Assembly: GCA_965198905.1 (NCBI GenBank)
Contig: OZ240678.1
Location: 2,914,001 to 2,978,000 of the forward strand
DNA: 64,000 bases
Origin: CAHJWH01 sp965198905
Lineage (GTDB): Bacteria; Pseudomonadota; Alphaproteobacteria; Caulobacterales; Caulobacteraceae
Direction: 5' to 3'
Position 1 is the stretch's first letter. Each line of letters begins with the position of its first letter. The notes under the pieces are model-generated. The model was not told the origin of the DNA. It saw nothing but the letters and a program-made list of their open reading frames with translations, and searched no databases. Shown here piece after piece: positions 17,133 through 25,191 of this stretch. A program made the position numbers and the translations under genes.

Positions 17133-19448
17133 ATGGGAGCGTTCGACGCCGCCTTCGCCGCTGCGGGCGGGGCCACCAGCTTGGCCCTGGCGGCGACCCT
17201 GTGGGCGCTGGCACAGCGTCGCCAAGCCACCGCCCGCATCCGCGAGCTGGGCGAGGCGTTGCGCATCTTCGAGCGGCGAGAGGAGACTGCCCAGGCCTCG
17301 GTCGACGTGTTTGATCGCGCGGTGGTGGTGATCGAGCCGCATGGCGCGCGCCTGGCTTCGGGTCGCGACAGCCTGGCCGCCTGCGCCTCGGCGCTCGGCC
17401 TTTCCCATAATGCGGAGCCGGATGCGGTGGTGGATGCGCTGATCCGCTCTCACCCTGAGAACGGCCGGCGACTCCAGGCCTTGCTCGAGACCGGCGAGCC
17501 TTGCGACTTCGAGGCCCGAGGCGAGGGCAAGGGCGCGGTGGTGGTGGAGGGGCGCACCGCCGGCGCCTTCGCCTGGCTCGGCCTGTCGACGGTGGCGGGC
17601 GCAGGCCTGCCGTCGGCCGCGCGGTTCGCCGCCTTCCTCGACGCCCAGCCAGACCCGGCCTGGATCACCGGCCCGTCCGGGCGGCTTGTGTGGGCCAACC
17701 AGGCATGGCTGGGGGCGGCGGAGGCGCAGTCGGTGGAGGACGCCATCTCCCGCGGCGTGGCCTTCGATCGCGGGGTGGAGACCCTGGCGGTGGAGGCCGC
17801 AGCCCATGGCGAGCGACGCGAGGCCCTGCGGTGGGCGCCCGTGGGTGGGGCCAGGCGCGCCTTCCACGTCACCGCCGAGCCGCTGGAGGGCGGCGGCGCG
17901 GGCGCCATCGCCCTGGACGTCACCGAGGCGGAGGATGCGCGGGAAGCGCTGAAGCGCCACGTCCACGCCCAGGACGAGACCCTGAACCGCATCGCCGACG
18001 CTGTGGCCATCTTCGGGGCGGACCGGCGGCTCGCCTTCCACAACACCGCCTTCGCCACCCTCTGGGGGCTGGAGCCGGCGTGGCTGGCCGACGCGCCATC
18101 GCACGCCGAGGTGCTCGACCGCCTGCGTCAGCGGCGGCGAATTCCGGAGACCGCAGACTACGCCCAGTTCAAGGCCCACGAGCTGGCCTTCTACGAGAAG
18201 CTGGACGCCGCGCCGGACGAGATGTGGACCCTGCCCGACAGCCGGACCCTGCGCGTCGTGCGCCAGCCCCACCCCTTCGGCGGCCTGCTGCTGGTCTTCT
18301 CCGACATCACCGGAGAGTTGAAGCTGCGCGCCCAGTACAATGCGCTGGTCCAGGTCCAGCAGGCGACGCTGGACAAGCTGAACGACGCGGTGGCGGTGTT
18401 CGGCTCCGACGGGCGGCTGCGCCTGCACAACGAGGCCTTCGAGCGGTTCTGGAACATCAGCCCCCAGGCGCTGGCCGATGCCGGCGACTTCGACGGGGTG
18501 GTGCAGCTCTGCACGCCGCTGGTGCACGACCGCAACTTCTGGCGCGAGGTGAAGGCCCGCATCTCCGACCCCGACCCCCAGGCCCGCGCACCGATCGGGG
18601 GCGAGATCCGCACCTCCGACCAGCGGGTGGTGGCCTACCAGACCCGTCCCCTGCCGGACGGTGCGACGCTCGTCGGCTTCGACGACGTCACCGCCACCCG
18701 CAAGCTGGAGCAGGCCCTGGTCGACCGCTCCCAGGCCTTGCAGGAGGCGGAGCGGCTGAAGCGCGACTTCGTCGGCAACGTCTCCTATGAACTGCGCACG
18801 CCGCTGACGACCATCATAGGCTATTCCGAGCTGCTGGATCGCCAGGGCGAGGCCTTGCCGGAACGCTCGCGCGGGCATGTAGCGGCGGTGCGGACGGCCG
18901 CGGCCCAACTCGCCTCCTCCATCGACGACGTGCTGGACATGGCCCAGATCGACGCCGGCGAGATGGCGCTGAGCCTGGCCGACGTGGACGTCACCGCGCT
19001 GCTTCGCGCCGCCGCCACCCGCGCCGCGCGCGATGCGGAGGCCGCCGAGGTGACCGTTAGGGTCTGCGAGGGACCGACAGGGGTGATCCGCGCCGATGGC
19101 CGCCGCCTGGCCCAGGCGCTGGACCACCTGATGACCAACGCCATCCGCTCCACGCCCGCTGGCGGCGAGGTGGTGCTGGACGCCAAGCGGGCGCTGGGCG
19201 AGGTGAAGATCATGGTGAAGGACACCGGGCGTGGCATTCCCTTCCACGTCCAGGCCCACATCTTCGACCGTTTCGTCGGCCGCGACCGCGGCGGCCCCGG
19301 CCTGGGCTTGGCGCTCGTCAAGGCGCTGGTGGAGCTGCACGGCGGCTGGGTGGCGCTGGAGAGCGAGCCGGGCGCGGGCGCCACCTTCACCCTGCACATG
19401 CCCGAGACCGCCTATCAGGGCTCCGCCCACCCGGAGCTGCAGTTCTGA
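17133..19448 (+). CDS. divL: Atypical kinase DivL, cell-cycle regulator
   Basis: The 771-residue protein has an N-terminal membrane anchor (about residues 8-26), PAS-like sensory repeats between about residues 165 and 530, a dimerisation/H-box helix, and a HATPase domain (N box LMTNAIRSTP, G1 DTGRGI, G2 GPGLGLALVKAL). In the H-box, SYELRTPLT replaces the usual SHELRTPLT: the phosphoacceptor position is Tyr552. This substitution, the length and the architecture are diagnostic of DivL (769 residues with Tyr550 in Caulobacter crescentus), which modulates the CckA-ChpT-CtrA pathway together with DivK. A near-CtrA site lies upstream. A 798-codon frame antisense to it is a codon-bias shadow. Confidence 0.95.
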   Translation: MGAFDAAFAAAGGATSLALAATLWALAQRRQATARIRELGEALRIFERREETAQASVDVFDRAVVVIEPHGARLASGRDSLAACASALGLSHNAEPDAVVDALIRSHPENGRRLQALLETGEPCDFEARGEGKGAVVVEGRTAGAFAWLGLSTVAGAGLPSAARFAAFLDAQPDPAWITGPSGRLVWANQAWLGAAEAQSVEDAISRGVAFDRGVETLAVEAAAHGERREALRWAPVGGARRAFHVTAEPLEGGGAGAIALDVTEAEDAREALKRHVHAQDETLNRIADAVAIFGADRRLAFHNTAFATLWGLEPAWLADAPSHAEVLDRLRQRRRIPETADYAQFKAHELAFYEKLDAAPDEMWTLPDSRTLRVVRQPHPFGGLLLVFSDITGELKLRAQYNALVQVQQATLDKLNDAVAVFGSDGRLRLHNEAFERFWNISPQALADAGDFDGVVQLCTPLVHDRNFWREVKARISDPDPQARAPIGGEIRTSDQRVVAYQTRPLPDGATLVGFDDVTATRKLEQALVDRSQALQEAERLKRDFVGNVSYELRTPLTTIIGYSELLDRQGEALPERSRGHVAAVRTAAAQLASSIDDVLDMAQIDAGEMALSLADVDVTALLRAAATRAARDAEAAEVTVRVCEGPTGVIRADGRRLAQALDHLMTNAIRSTPAGGEVVLDAKRALGEVKIMVKDTGRGIPFHVQAHIFDRFVGRDRGGPGLGLALVKALVELHGGWVALESEPGAGATFTLHMPETAYQGSAHPELQF

Positions 19449-19454
19449 AATCCA

Positions 19455-19495
19455 ATCCGCCGCTCTCCCTTCCCCTTGAGGGGAGGGGGCCTGAT
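19455..19495. repeat. Intergenic palindromic repeat, CCCCTTGAGGGG family
   Basis: Just after divL lies CTCCCTTCCCCTTGAGGGGAG, an imperfect palindrome able to form a hairpin. Related copies occur at 22731-22760, 22818-22855, 24030-24058 and 24091-24134. The rest of the 272-base gap before the next gene shows no supported coding region. Confidence 0.6.
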
Positions 19496-19720
19496 GGCGG
19501 TGAGGACGGTGGGTGTACGGCCGGATTCAAATGTCGCGTATGGCGGCTTGGCCTTGCGGGGCAGGGAGCGCGGCCTCGCCTTAGACCTTTCGAGATGGTG
19601 CGGAGCGGGACAAGGCCTGTTCGAGATCGACTTCGGTCGACGCCTCCGTCATAACACCGGCTGAACGCAAACGCGGCCGGCGCTGTGCAGCGAGGGCCAC
19701 TGACGGGGGCGGAAACGACC

Positions 19721-21499
19721 ATGAGCTTGGTGGCGCGCCTCGACCCCTCCCATGACCCTTCCGCGTCGGCGACTTGGCCCGCCTTGAGTCTGGCCGAAGC
19801 GACCGACGTCCTGACCGCCCCCGGCGCCACCTTCGAGATGGAATCCTCGCAGCGCGGCGGTCGCGCCGAGCGGGTGTGGAAGAACGGGCCCAAGTCGCTT
19901 CAGGACGTGTTCGTCGCCGCCTGCGCCTTCGGTGCGCGCACCTTCATCGTCAACGGCGAGGAGCGGGTCAGCTTCGACGCCTTCGGCCGGGCGGCTCAGG
20001 CCTTCGCGCGCCATCTGATCGGGCTCGGCGTGAAGCCTGGCGACCGGGTCGCCCTGGCCATGCGCAACCTGCCGGAGTGGCCGGTAAGCTTCTACGGATC
20101 GGTGCTCGCCGGCGCCGTCGCCACGCCGCTGAACGCTTGGTGGTCCGCGGGGGAGCTGACCTACGCCCTGAACGACTCCGGAGCCAAGGTCGCGGTGTTC
20201 GACGCCGAGCGCTTCGATCGCGTGCGCGAACGGCTGCCCGACTGCCCCGCGCTGACGGCGGTGCTAGTCTGCCGCCGGGCGGCGGACGCCGAGCTCGGCG
20301 AGGCGGTCGAGCTGGAAGACGTGATCCGCTCGCCGTTCGACTGGGCCGAGCTTCCCGCCCTCGAAGCGGCTCCGGTCCAGGTCGGGCCGGAAGACGCAGC
20401 CACCCTGTTCTACACCTCCGGCACCACGGGCGAGCCCAAGGGCGTGCTGGCCAGCCATCGGGCGGCGACCACGGCCATCTTCGCCACCCTGTTCTCCCAG
20501 GCTCGCAGCTTCGTGCGGCGCGGCGAGGAGGTGCCCGCGCCTGATCCCGAAGCGCTGAAGGCCTACGTGGTCTCGATCCCCTTCTTCCACGTCACGGGCT
20601 GCTTTTCGCTGCTCGACATCGCCATGGTGGCGGGGATCAAGCTGGTGCTCATGCGTCGCTTCGACCCGGAGGCCTGCATGGCGCTGATCGAGAAGGAGCG
20701 CGCCACCTCCATCGGCGGCGTGCCCACCATTCCATGGCAGCTGCTGGAGCACCCGGCCCGCGCCAAGTACGATCTGTCCAGCCTCGACACCGTGACTTAT
20801 GGCGGCGCGCCCGCCGCGCCGGAGCTGGTGCGCCAGCTTGACCGAACCTGGCCGCATGCCAGGACTGGCACGGGCTGGGGCATGACCGAGACCTGCGCCA
20901 CCTTCACTCACCATTTCGCCGAAGACTACGTCCACCACCCCGACAGCTGCGGCCCGGCCGCCCCAGTCAATGACATGAAGATCGTCGACGCCGCCGGAAA
21001 CAGCTTGGCCCCTGGCGAAGTGGGCGAGCTTCTGGTCCGCGGCCCGAGCGTGGTTGGTGGCTACTGGAACAAACCAGAAGCCACCGCCAAGTCCTTTCAG
21101 GACGGCTGGTTGAAGACGGGTGACCTGGCGCGCTTGGACGAAGAAGGCTTCTGCTACATCGTCGATCGGATCAAGGACGTCATCATCCGCGGCGGCGAAA
21201 ACATCTATTCGGTGGAGGTGGAGGATGTGCTCTATACCCACCCCGCCGTCATGGACGCGGCCCTGGTGCCCATTCCCCATCGCACTCTGGGCGAGGAGCC
21301 AGGCGCCGTAGTGACGCTGAAGCCGGGCTTCCAGGCCGACGAGGAGGAGTTGCGCGCTTACGTTCGCGCGCGCCTCGCCGCCTACAAGGCGCCCGTTCGC
21401 GTGCTGCTACACACCGAGCCGCTGCCCCGCAACGCCAACGGCAAGATACTCAAAACCGACCTGAAGCGCCTGTTCCAGACCGCCGCCGCCGGCGCCTGA
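19721..21499 (+). CDS. Acyl-CoA synthetase (AMP-dependent ligase)
   Basis: The 592-residue protein belongs to the adenylate-forming superfamily that activates carboxylic acids to acyl-CoA. It shows the P-loop YTSGTTGEPKG from residue 231, the GWGMTETCA adenylate-binding motif, the TGDLARLDEEGF hinge and the catalytic-lysine region RNANGKILKTDLK. Two acyl-CoA dehydrogenases follow directly, so it probably feeds a beta-oxidation-like pathway, but the substrate cannot be read from sequence. The ATG at 19721 follows a purine-rich GGGGGCGG; a GTG at 19685 in frame is an alternative. Confidence 0.9.
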   Translation: MSLVARLDPSHDPSASATWPALSLAEATDVLTAPGATFEMESSQRGGRAERVWKNGPKSLQDVFVAACAFGARTFIVNGEERVSFDAFGRAAQAFARHLIGLGVKPGDRVALAMRNLPEWPVSFYGSVLAGAVATPLNAWWSAGELTYALNDSGAKVAVFDAERFDRVRERLPDCPALTAVLVCRRAADAELGEAVELEDVIRSPFDWAELPALEAAPVQVGPEDAATLFYTSGTTGEPKGVLASHRAATTAIFATLFSQARSFVRRGEEVPAPDPEALKAYVVSIPFFHVTGCFSLLDIAMVAGIKLVLMRRFDPEACMALIEKERATSIGGVPTIPWQLLEHPARAKYDLSSLDTVTYGGAPAAPELVRQLDRTWPHARTGTGWGMTETCATFTHHFAEDYVHHPDSCGPAAPVNDMKIVDAAGNSLAPGEVGELLVRGPSVVGGYWNKPEATAKSFQDGWLKTGDLARLDEEGFCYIVDRIKDVIIRGGENIYSVEVEDVLYTHPAVMDAALVPIPHRTLGEEPGAVVTLKPGFQADEEELRAYVRARLAAYKAPVRVLLHTEPLPRNANGKILKTDLKRLFQTAAAGA

Positions 21500-21519
21500 A
21501 CGCACCCGAGAGACCTGCC

Positions 21520-22716
21520 ATGAACCTCGACTTCTCCCCCCAGGACCTCGCCTTCCGCGATGAGGTCCGCACTTTCATCGCGCAGAACTATCCAGCCGAA
21601 GTCCGCGCCAAGCAGGATGCGGGCGAGGAACTGGGCCGAGAGGACTATCTCGCCTGGCATAAGATCCTGGGCGAGAAGGGCGGCTGGTCCACCCCGTCCT
21701 GGCCGGTGGAATACGGCGGCCCGGGCTGGACCCCGATCCAGAAGTTCATCTTCGCCGAGGAACTGGCGCGCGCGGGGACCGTGCCGATCCTGCCGTTCGG
21801 GGTGAACATGGTGGCGCCGGTTATCATGGCCTTCGGTACGCCGGAGCAGAAGGCCCGCTACCTGCCGCCGATCATGCTGGGCGACGTCTGGTGGTGCCAG
21901 GGCTATTCGGAGCCCGGCGCCGGTTCGGACCTCGCGAGCTTGTCCACCCGGGCGGTGCGCGACGGCGACCACTATGTCGTCAGCGGTCAGAAGACCTGGA
22001 CCACGCTCGCCCAGTTCGCCGACTGGGGCTTCTTCCTGGTGCGCACCGACCCGGCGGCCAAGAAGCAGGAAGGCATCAGCTTCCTGCTCATCGACATGAC
22101 CTCGCCAGGCGTGACGGTGCGCCCCATCATCACCCTGGACGGGGCGCATGAGGTCAACGAGGTGTGGCTGGAGGACGTGCGCGTACCCGTCGAGCAGCGT
22201 ATCTATGAGGAAAACAAGGGCTGGACCTGCGCCAAGTTCCTGCTCGCCCACGAACGCACCGGCATCGCCGGCGTCGCCCGCTCCAAGCGCGCCATCGACC
22301 GGCTGCATGAGATCGCCTCGCAGGAATGCCTCGACGGCCAGCCGTTAGAGGAGGATCCCTTCTTCGCCCGCAAGATGGCCGAGATCGAGATCGATCTGAT
22401 GGCGCTGGAATACACCGAGCTGCGTGGTCTGGCCCGCGAGGCCGAGGGTAAGGGGCCCGGGCCGGAGTCGAGCCTGCTCAAGATCAAGGGCACCGAAATC
22501 CAGCAGCGCGCCACCGAACTGGCCATGGAGGCTGCCGGCCGCTATGCCGAGCCGCACCTGCTGCACAACTCGACCGGCGGCAACGAAGCCCCCGTCGGAC
22601 CGCGCTCGGCCCGCGGCGTCGCCGACACCTATTTCAACATGCGCAAGACCTCGATCTACGGCGGCTCCAACGAAATCCAGCGCAACATCATCGCCAAGGC
22701 CGTGCTGGGCCTCTGA
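21520..22716 (+). CDS. Acyl-CoA dehydrogenase, probable partner 1
   Basis: The 398-residue FAD enzyme introduces a C2-C3 double bond in an acyl-CoA. It has GYSEPGAGSDLASL and KTWTTLAQ in the FAD-binding middle part and ends with IYGGSNEIQRNIIAK. The position that carries the catalytic Glu in medium-chain enzymes (YEG) is Gly here (YGG). Glu245 in HERTG sits where FadE26-type and isovaleryl-type enzymes place their base, so it is likely active. It follows the ligase by 20 bases and probably forms an operon with it. Confidence 0.9.
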   Translation: MNLDFSPQDLAFRDEVRTFIAQNYPAEVRAKQDAGEELGREDYLAWHKILGEKGGWSTPSWPVEYGGPGWTPIQKFIFAEELARAGTVPILPFGVNMVAPVIMAFGTPEQKARYLPPIMLGDVWWCQGYSEPGAGSDLASLSTRAVRDGDHYVVSGQKTWTTLAQFADWGFFLVRTDPAAKKQEGISFLLIDMTSPGVTVRPIITLDGAHEVNEVWLEDVRVPVEQRIYEENKGWTCAKFLLAHERTGIAGVARSKRAIDRLHEIASQECLDGQPLEEDPFFARKMAEIEIDLMALEYTELRGLAREAEGKGPGPESSLLKIKGTEIQQRATELAMEAAGRYAEPHLLHNSTGGNEAPVGPRSARGVADTYFNMRKTSIYGGSNEIQRNIIAKAVLGL

Positions 22717-22730
22717 CGCAACCGCACTTC

Positions 22731-22855
22731 CCTACCCTCGAAGGGGAGGGTCAGGGCAGGGCGAGTGCACGACGCCTGAGGCATGAGAGCGGGAGGGGCC
22801 TCCCACACTTTTCGCCTCCACCCCGACCCTCCCCCTCAAGGGGAGGGGATCAGGA
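22731..22855. repeat. Pair of palindromic intergenic repeats
   Basis: Two copies of the same family face each other between the two dehydrogenase genes: CCCTCGAAGGGGAGGGTCAG near 22735 and, about 80 bases on, CCCTCCCCCTCAAGGGGAGG near 22828. They could form separate hairpins or one long stem in the transcript. Confidence 0.6.
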
Positions 22856-22874
22856 TAAGAACGGGACCTCATCC

Positions 22875-24026
22875 ATGGATTTCAGCTTCAGCGAAGAGCA
22901 GCGGCTGCTTCGCGACTCTCTTCAGGGCTTCCTGCGCGACACCTACGACGCCGACGGCCGCCGCAAGGCCGTGGGCTCGGACGCGGGCTGGAGGCCGGAG
23001 ACCTGGCGCGCCCTGGCCCAGGACCTGGGCGTGCTGGGCGCGGCCTTGCCGGAGGATGTGGGCGGCTTCGGCGGCGGCCCGGTGGACACTATGGTGATCA
23101 TGACCGAGCTGGGCCGCGCGCTGGTGGTTGAGCCATTCCTGGAGACCGTGGTCATCGGTGCGGGCCTGCTGAAGCGCTATGATAGCGCGCTCGCGCGTGA
23201 GGCCATCGAGCAGATCATCGCCGGCGATCTGATCACCACCCTGGCCTGGGGCGAACCCACCAGCCGCTACGACCCGGCCGACGTCGCCACCGCCGCCCGC
23301 AAGGACGGGTCAGGCTGGCGGCTGGACGGCAAGAAGTCGGTGGTCTCGGCCGCGCCTTGGGCGTCCAAGCTGCTGGTGACCGCGCGCACGGGCGGCGGAC
23401 AGCGCGAGGGGCAAGGCGTGTCGCTGTTCTGGGTCGACAAGGACGCTTCGGGCGTCAGCACGGTGGACTATCCGACCGTGGACGGCCGACGCGCTTCCGA
23501 GATCACCTTCGAGGGCGTGTCGCTCGGCGCCGACGCCCTGCTGGGCGAAGAGGGCCAAGCCCTGCTCCACGTCGAGGCGGTGCTGGACGAGGCGCGCGCC
23601 GCGCTGTGCGCCGAAGCAGGCGGCGTGCTGAGCGAGCTGGTGCGCCAGACCGTGGACTATACCAAGCAGCGCCGCCAGTTCGGCCGGCCGATCGCGGATT
23701 TCCAGGTGCTGCAGCACCGGATGGTGGACATGTTCATCGCGGCCGAACAGTCGGTGTCGATGACATTCATGGCGACCCTGAAGCTCGACCTGCCCGAGGC
23801 CGAGCGCAGGGCCGCGGTGTCGGCGGCCAAGGCCTATGTCGGCCGTGCCTGCACCAGCGTGGGCCAAGCGGCGGTGCAGATCCATGGCGGCATCGGATTG
23901 ACCGAGGAACTGGCGCTCAGCCACTACTTCAAGCGCGCCACCATGATCGAGCTGGCGCTGGGCTCGTCCGACTTCCACCTGCGCCGCTATCAGGCGCTGC
24001 GGGCGGAGCTGTCGGAGGCGGCGTGA
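22875..24026 (+). CDS. Acyl-CoA dehydrogenase, probable partner 2
   Basis: The 383-residue protein is a second, divergent acyl-CoA dehydrogenase. It begins MDFSFSEEQRLLRDSLQGF, contains GEPTSRYDP where active enzymes usually have EPxAGSD, and ends ELALGSSDFHLRRY without the terminal YEG/YGG loop. It resembles the partner subunits of steroid-type alpha2-beta2 dehydrogenases (FadE27/FadE29-like) more than a stand-alone enzyme. It is separated from partner 1 by 158 bases holding two palindromic repeats, and it may be co-transcribed. Substrate unknown. Confidence 0.88.
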   Translation: MDFSFSEEQRLLRDSLQGFLRDTYDADGRRKAVGSDAGWRPETWRALAQDLGVLGAALPEDVGGFGGGPVDTMVIMTELGRALVVEPFLETVVIGAGLLKRYDSALAREAIEQIIAGDLITTLAWGEPTSRYDPADVATAARKDGSGWRLDGKKSVVSAAPWASKLLVTARTGGGQREGQGVSLFWVDKDASGVSTVDYPTVDGRRASEITFEGVSLGADALLGEEGQALLHVEAVLDEARAALCAEAGGVLSELVRQTVDYTKQRRQFGRPIADFQVLQHRMVDMFIAAEQSVSMTFMATLKLDLPEAERRAAVSAAKAYVGRACTSVGQAAVQIHGGIGLTEELALSHYFKRATMIELALGSSDFHLRRYQALRAELSEAA

Positions 24027-24029
24027 ACC

Positions 24030-24134
24030 TTCTCCTTCCCCTTTGACGGGGGAGGGCTGTTGATTGACATCCCCCTTAGCAGCGGCTGTTCACCCTCACC
24101 CCGCCCCTCTCCCGTCAAGGGAGAGGGAGAATAG
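24030..24134. repeat. Pair of palindromic intergenic repeats
   Basis: CTTCCCCTTTGACGGGGGAG begins the gap after the dehydrogenase gene, and CCTCTCCCGTCAAGGGAGAG ends it. The two are related in inverted orientation and belong to the same family as the copies at 19455 and 22731. A TTGACA between them has no convincing -10 partner. Confidence 0.6.
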
Positions 24135-24193
24135 CAGCCGCGCTTGCTCTTGTGCAGCGCAGCGTGTCTGCTGACCTGATAGCCGGAGCCGCC

Positions 24194-25033
24194 ATGCCGT
24201 TCGCCAGCACTGAAAAGTACATCGCTTCTCGAGACTTGGAGGTCTCGGTGAACGCCGCGGTCAAGCTGCAGCGCCCGCTGCTGGTCAAGGGCGAGCCCGG
24301 CACCGGCAAGACCGTGCTCGCGCAGGAGGTGGCGGCGGCGCTCGGCATGCCGCTGATCGAGTGGCACATCAAATCGACCACCAAGGCTCAGCAGGGGCTT
24401 TACGAGTACGACGCCGTCTCTCGCCTGCGCGACGGCCAGCTGGGCGATCCCCGCGTGCATGACGTGGCCAACTACATCGTGCACGGCAAGCTGTGGGAAG
24501 CCTTCACCTCCGAGACGCCGGTGGTCGTGCTGATCGACGAGATCGACAAGGCCGACATCGAGTTCCCCAACGACCTGCTGCTCGAACTCGACCGCATGCA
24601 GTTCTATGTCTACGAGACCCGCGAAACGATTGTCGCCCGCCAGCGGCCGGTGGTGATCATCACCTCCAACAACGAAAAGGAACTGCCGGACGCGTTCCTC
24701 CGCCGCTGCTTCTTCCACTACATCCGCTTTCCCGATCGCGAGACGATGGAGAAGATCGTCCATTCCCACTATCCCGACATCAAGGCGTCCCTGGCGCGCG
24801 AGGCCCTGAACGTCTTCTTCAAGATCCGCGACCTGCCGGGGCTGAAGAAGAAGCCGGCGACGTCGGAGCTTCTGGACTGGCTGAAGCTGCTGATGATCGA
24901 GGACTTGTCGCCTGAAGTCCTGCGCAGCGACGACGCCAAGCTGGTGATCCCGCCGCTGCACGGGGCGCTCTTGAAGAACGAGCAGGACATCTCGCTGTTC
25001 GAGCGGCTAGTGTTCATGTCGCGGCGGGGATGA
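24194..25033 (+). CDS. MoxR-family AAA+ ATPase
   Basis: The 279-residue protein has Walker A GEPGTGKT (Lys39), Walker B VVVLIDEIDKAD (about residues 112-123), and sensor motif ITSNNEKELPDAFLRRC with its arginine finger. MoxR ATPases act as chaperones that mature metal enzymes or complexes, usually with a VWA-domain partner; the CoxE-like VWA gene comes next on the same strand. I took the ATG at 24194, where similarity begins; an upstream in-frame start at 24152 overlaps the repeat region. Confidence 0.92.
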   Translation: MPFASTEKYIASRDLEVSVNAAVKLQRPLLVKGEPGTGKTVLAQEVAAALGMPLIEWHIKSTTKAQQGLYEYDAVSRLRDGQLGDPRVHDVANYIVHGKLWEAFTSETPVVVLIDEIDKADIEFPNDLLLELDRMQFYVYETRETIVARQRPVVIITSNNEKELPDAFLRRCFFHYIRFPDRETMEKIVHSHYPDIKASLAREALNVFFKIRDLPGLKKKPATSELLDWLKLLMIEDLSPEVLRSDDAKLVIPPLHGALLKNEQDISLFERLVFMSRRG

Positions 25034-25057
25034 GGGTGGCCGGGCGTATACGTGCTG

Positions 25058-25175
25058 CGTCCTTCGAGACGCGGTCCGCTGGCCCGCTCCTCAGGAAGAC
25101 GGAGCAAGGAGATCACCCCAACCTTCGTCATGCTGAGGAAGGCGCAGCAAGCGCCTGTCTCGAAGCACGCACCTC
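25058..25175. repeat. Inverted pair of a second repeat family (TTCGAGAC ... CTCAGGA)
   Basis: The gap between the moxR and VWA genes contains TCCTTCGAGACGCGG...GCTCCTCAGGAAGAC near 25060-25100 and the reverse-complement relative CGTCATGCTGAGGAAGG...GTCTCGAAGCACGC near 25127-25171. Together they can fold into a long imperfect stem. The family is distinct from the CCCCTTGAGGGG repeats. Confidence 0.6.
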
Positions 25176-25191
25176 CGCTGGGCGCCTCTGA

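Noticed and set aside
17034..19430. Antisense frame of 798 codons over divL
   Set aside because: Long antisense frames are expected in GC-rich genes with strong third-position bias; it has no domain and divL is certain.
24064..24092. TTGACA promoter before moxR
   Set aside because: No acceptable -10 box at 16-18 bases; the match lies inside the repeat region.
22731..24134. Possible CRISPR array
   Set aside because: Copies are few, inverted and irregularly spaced, with no uniform spacers; they are palindromic intergenic repeats.
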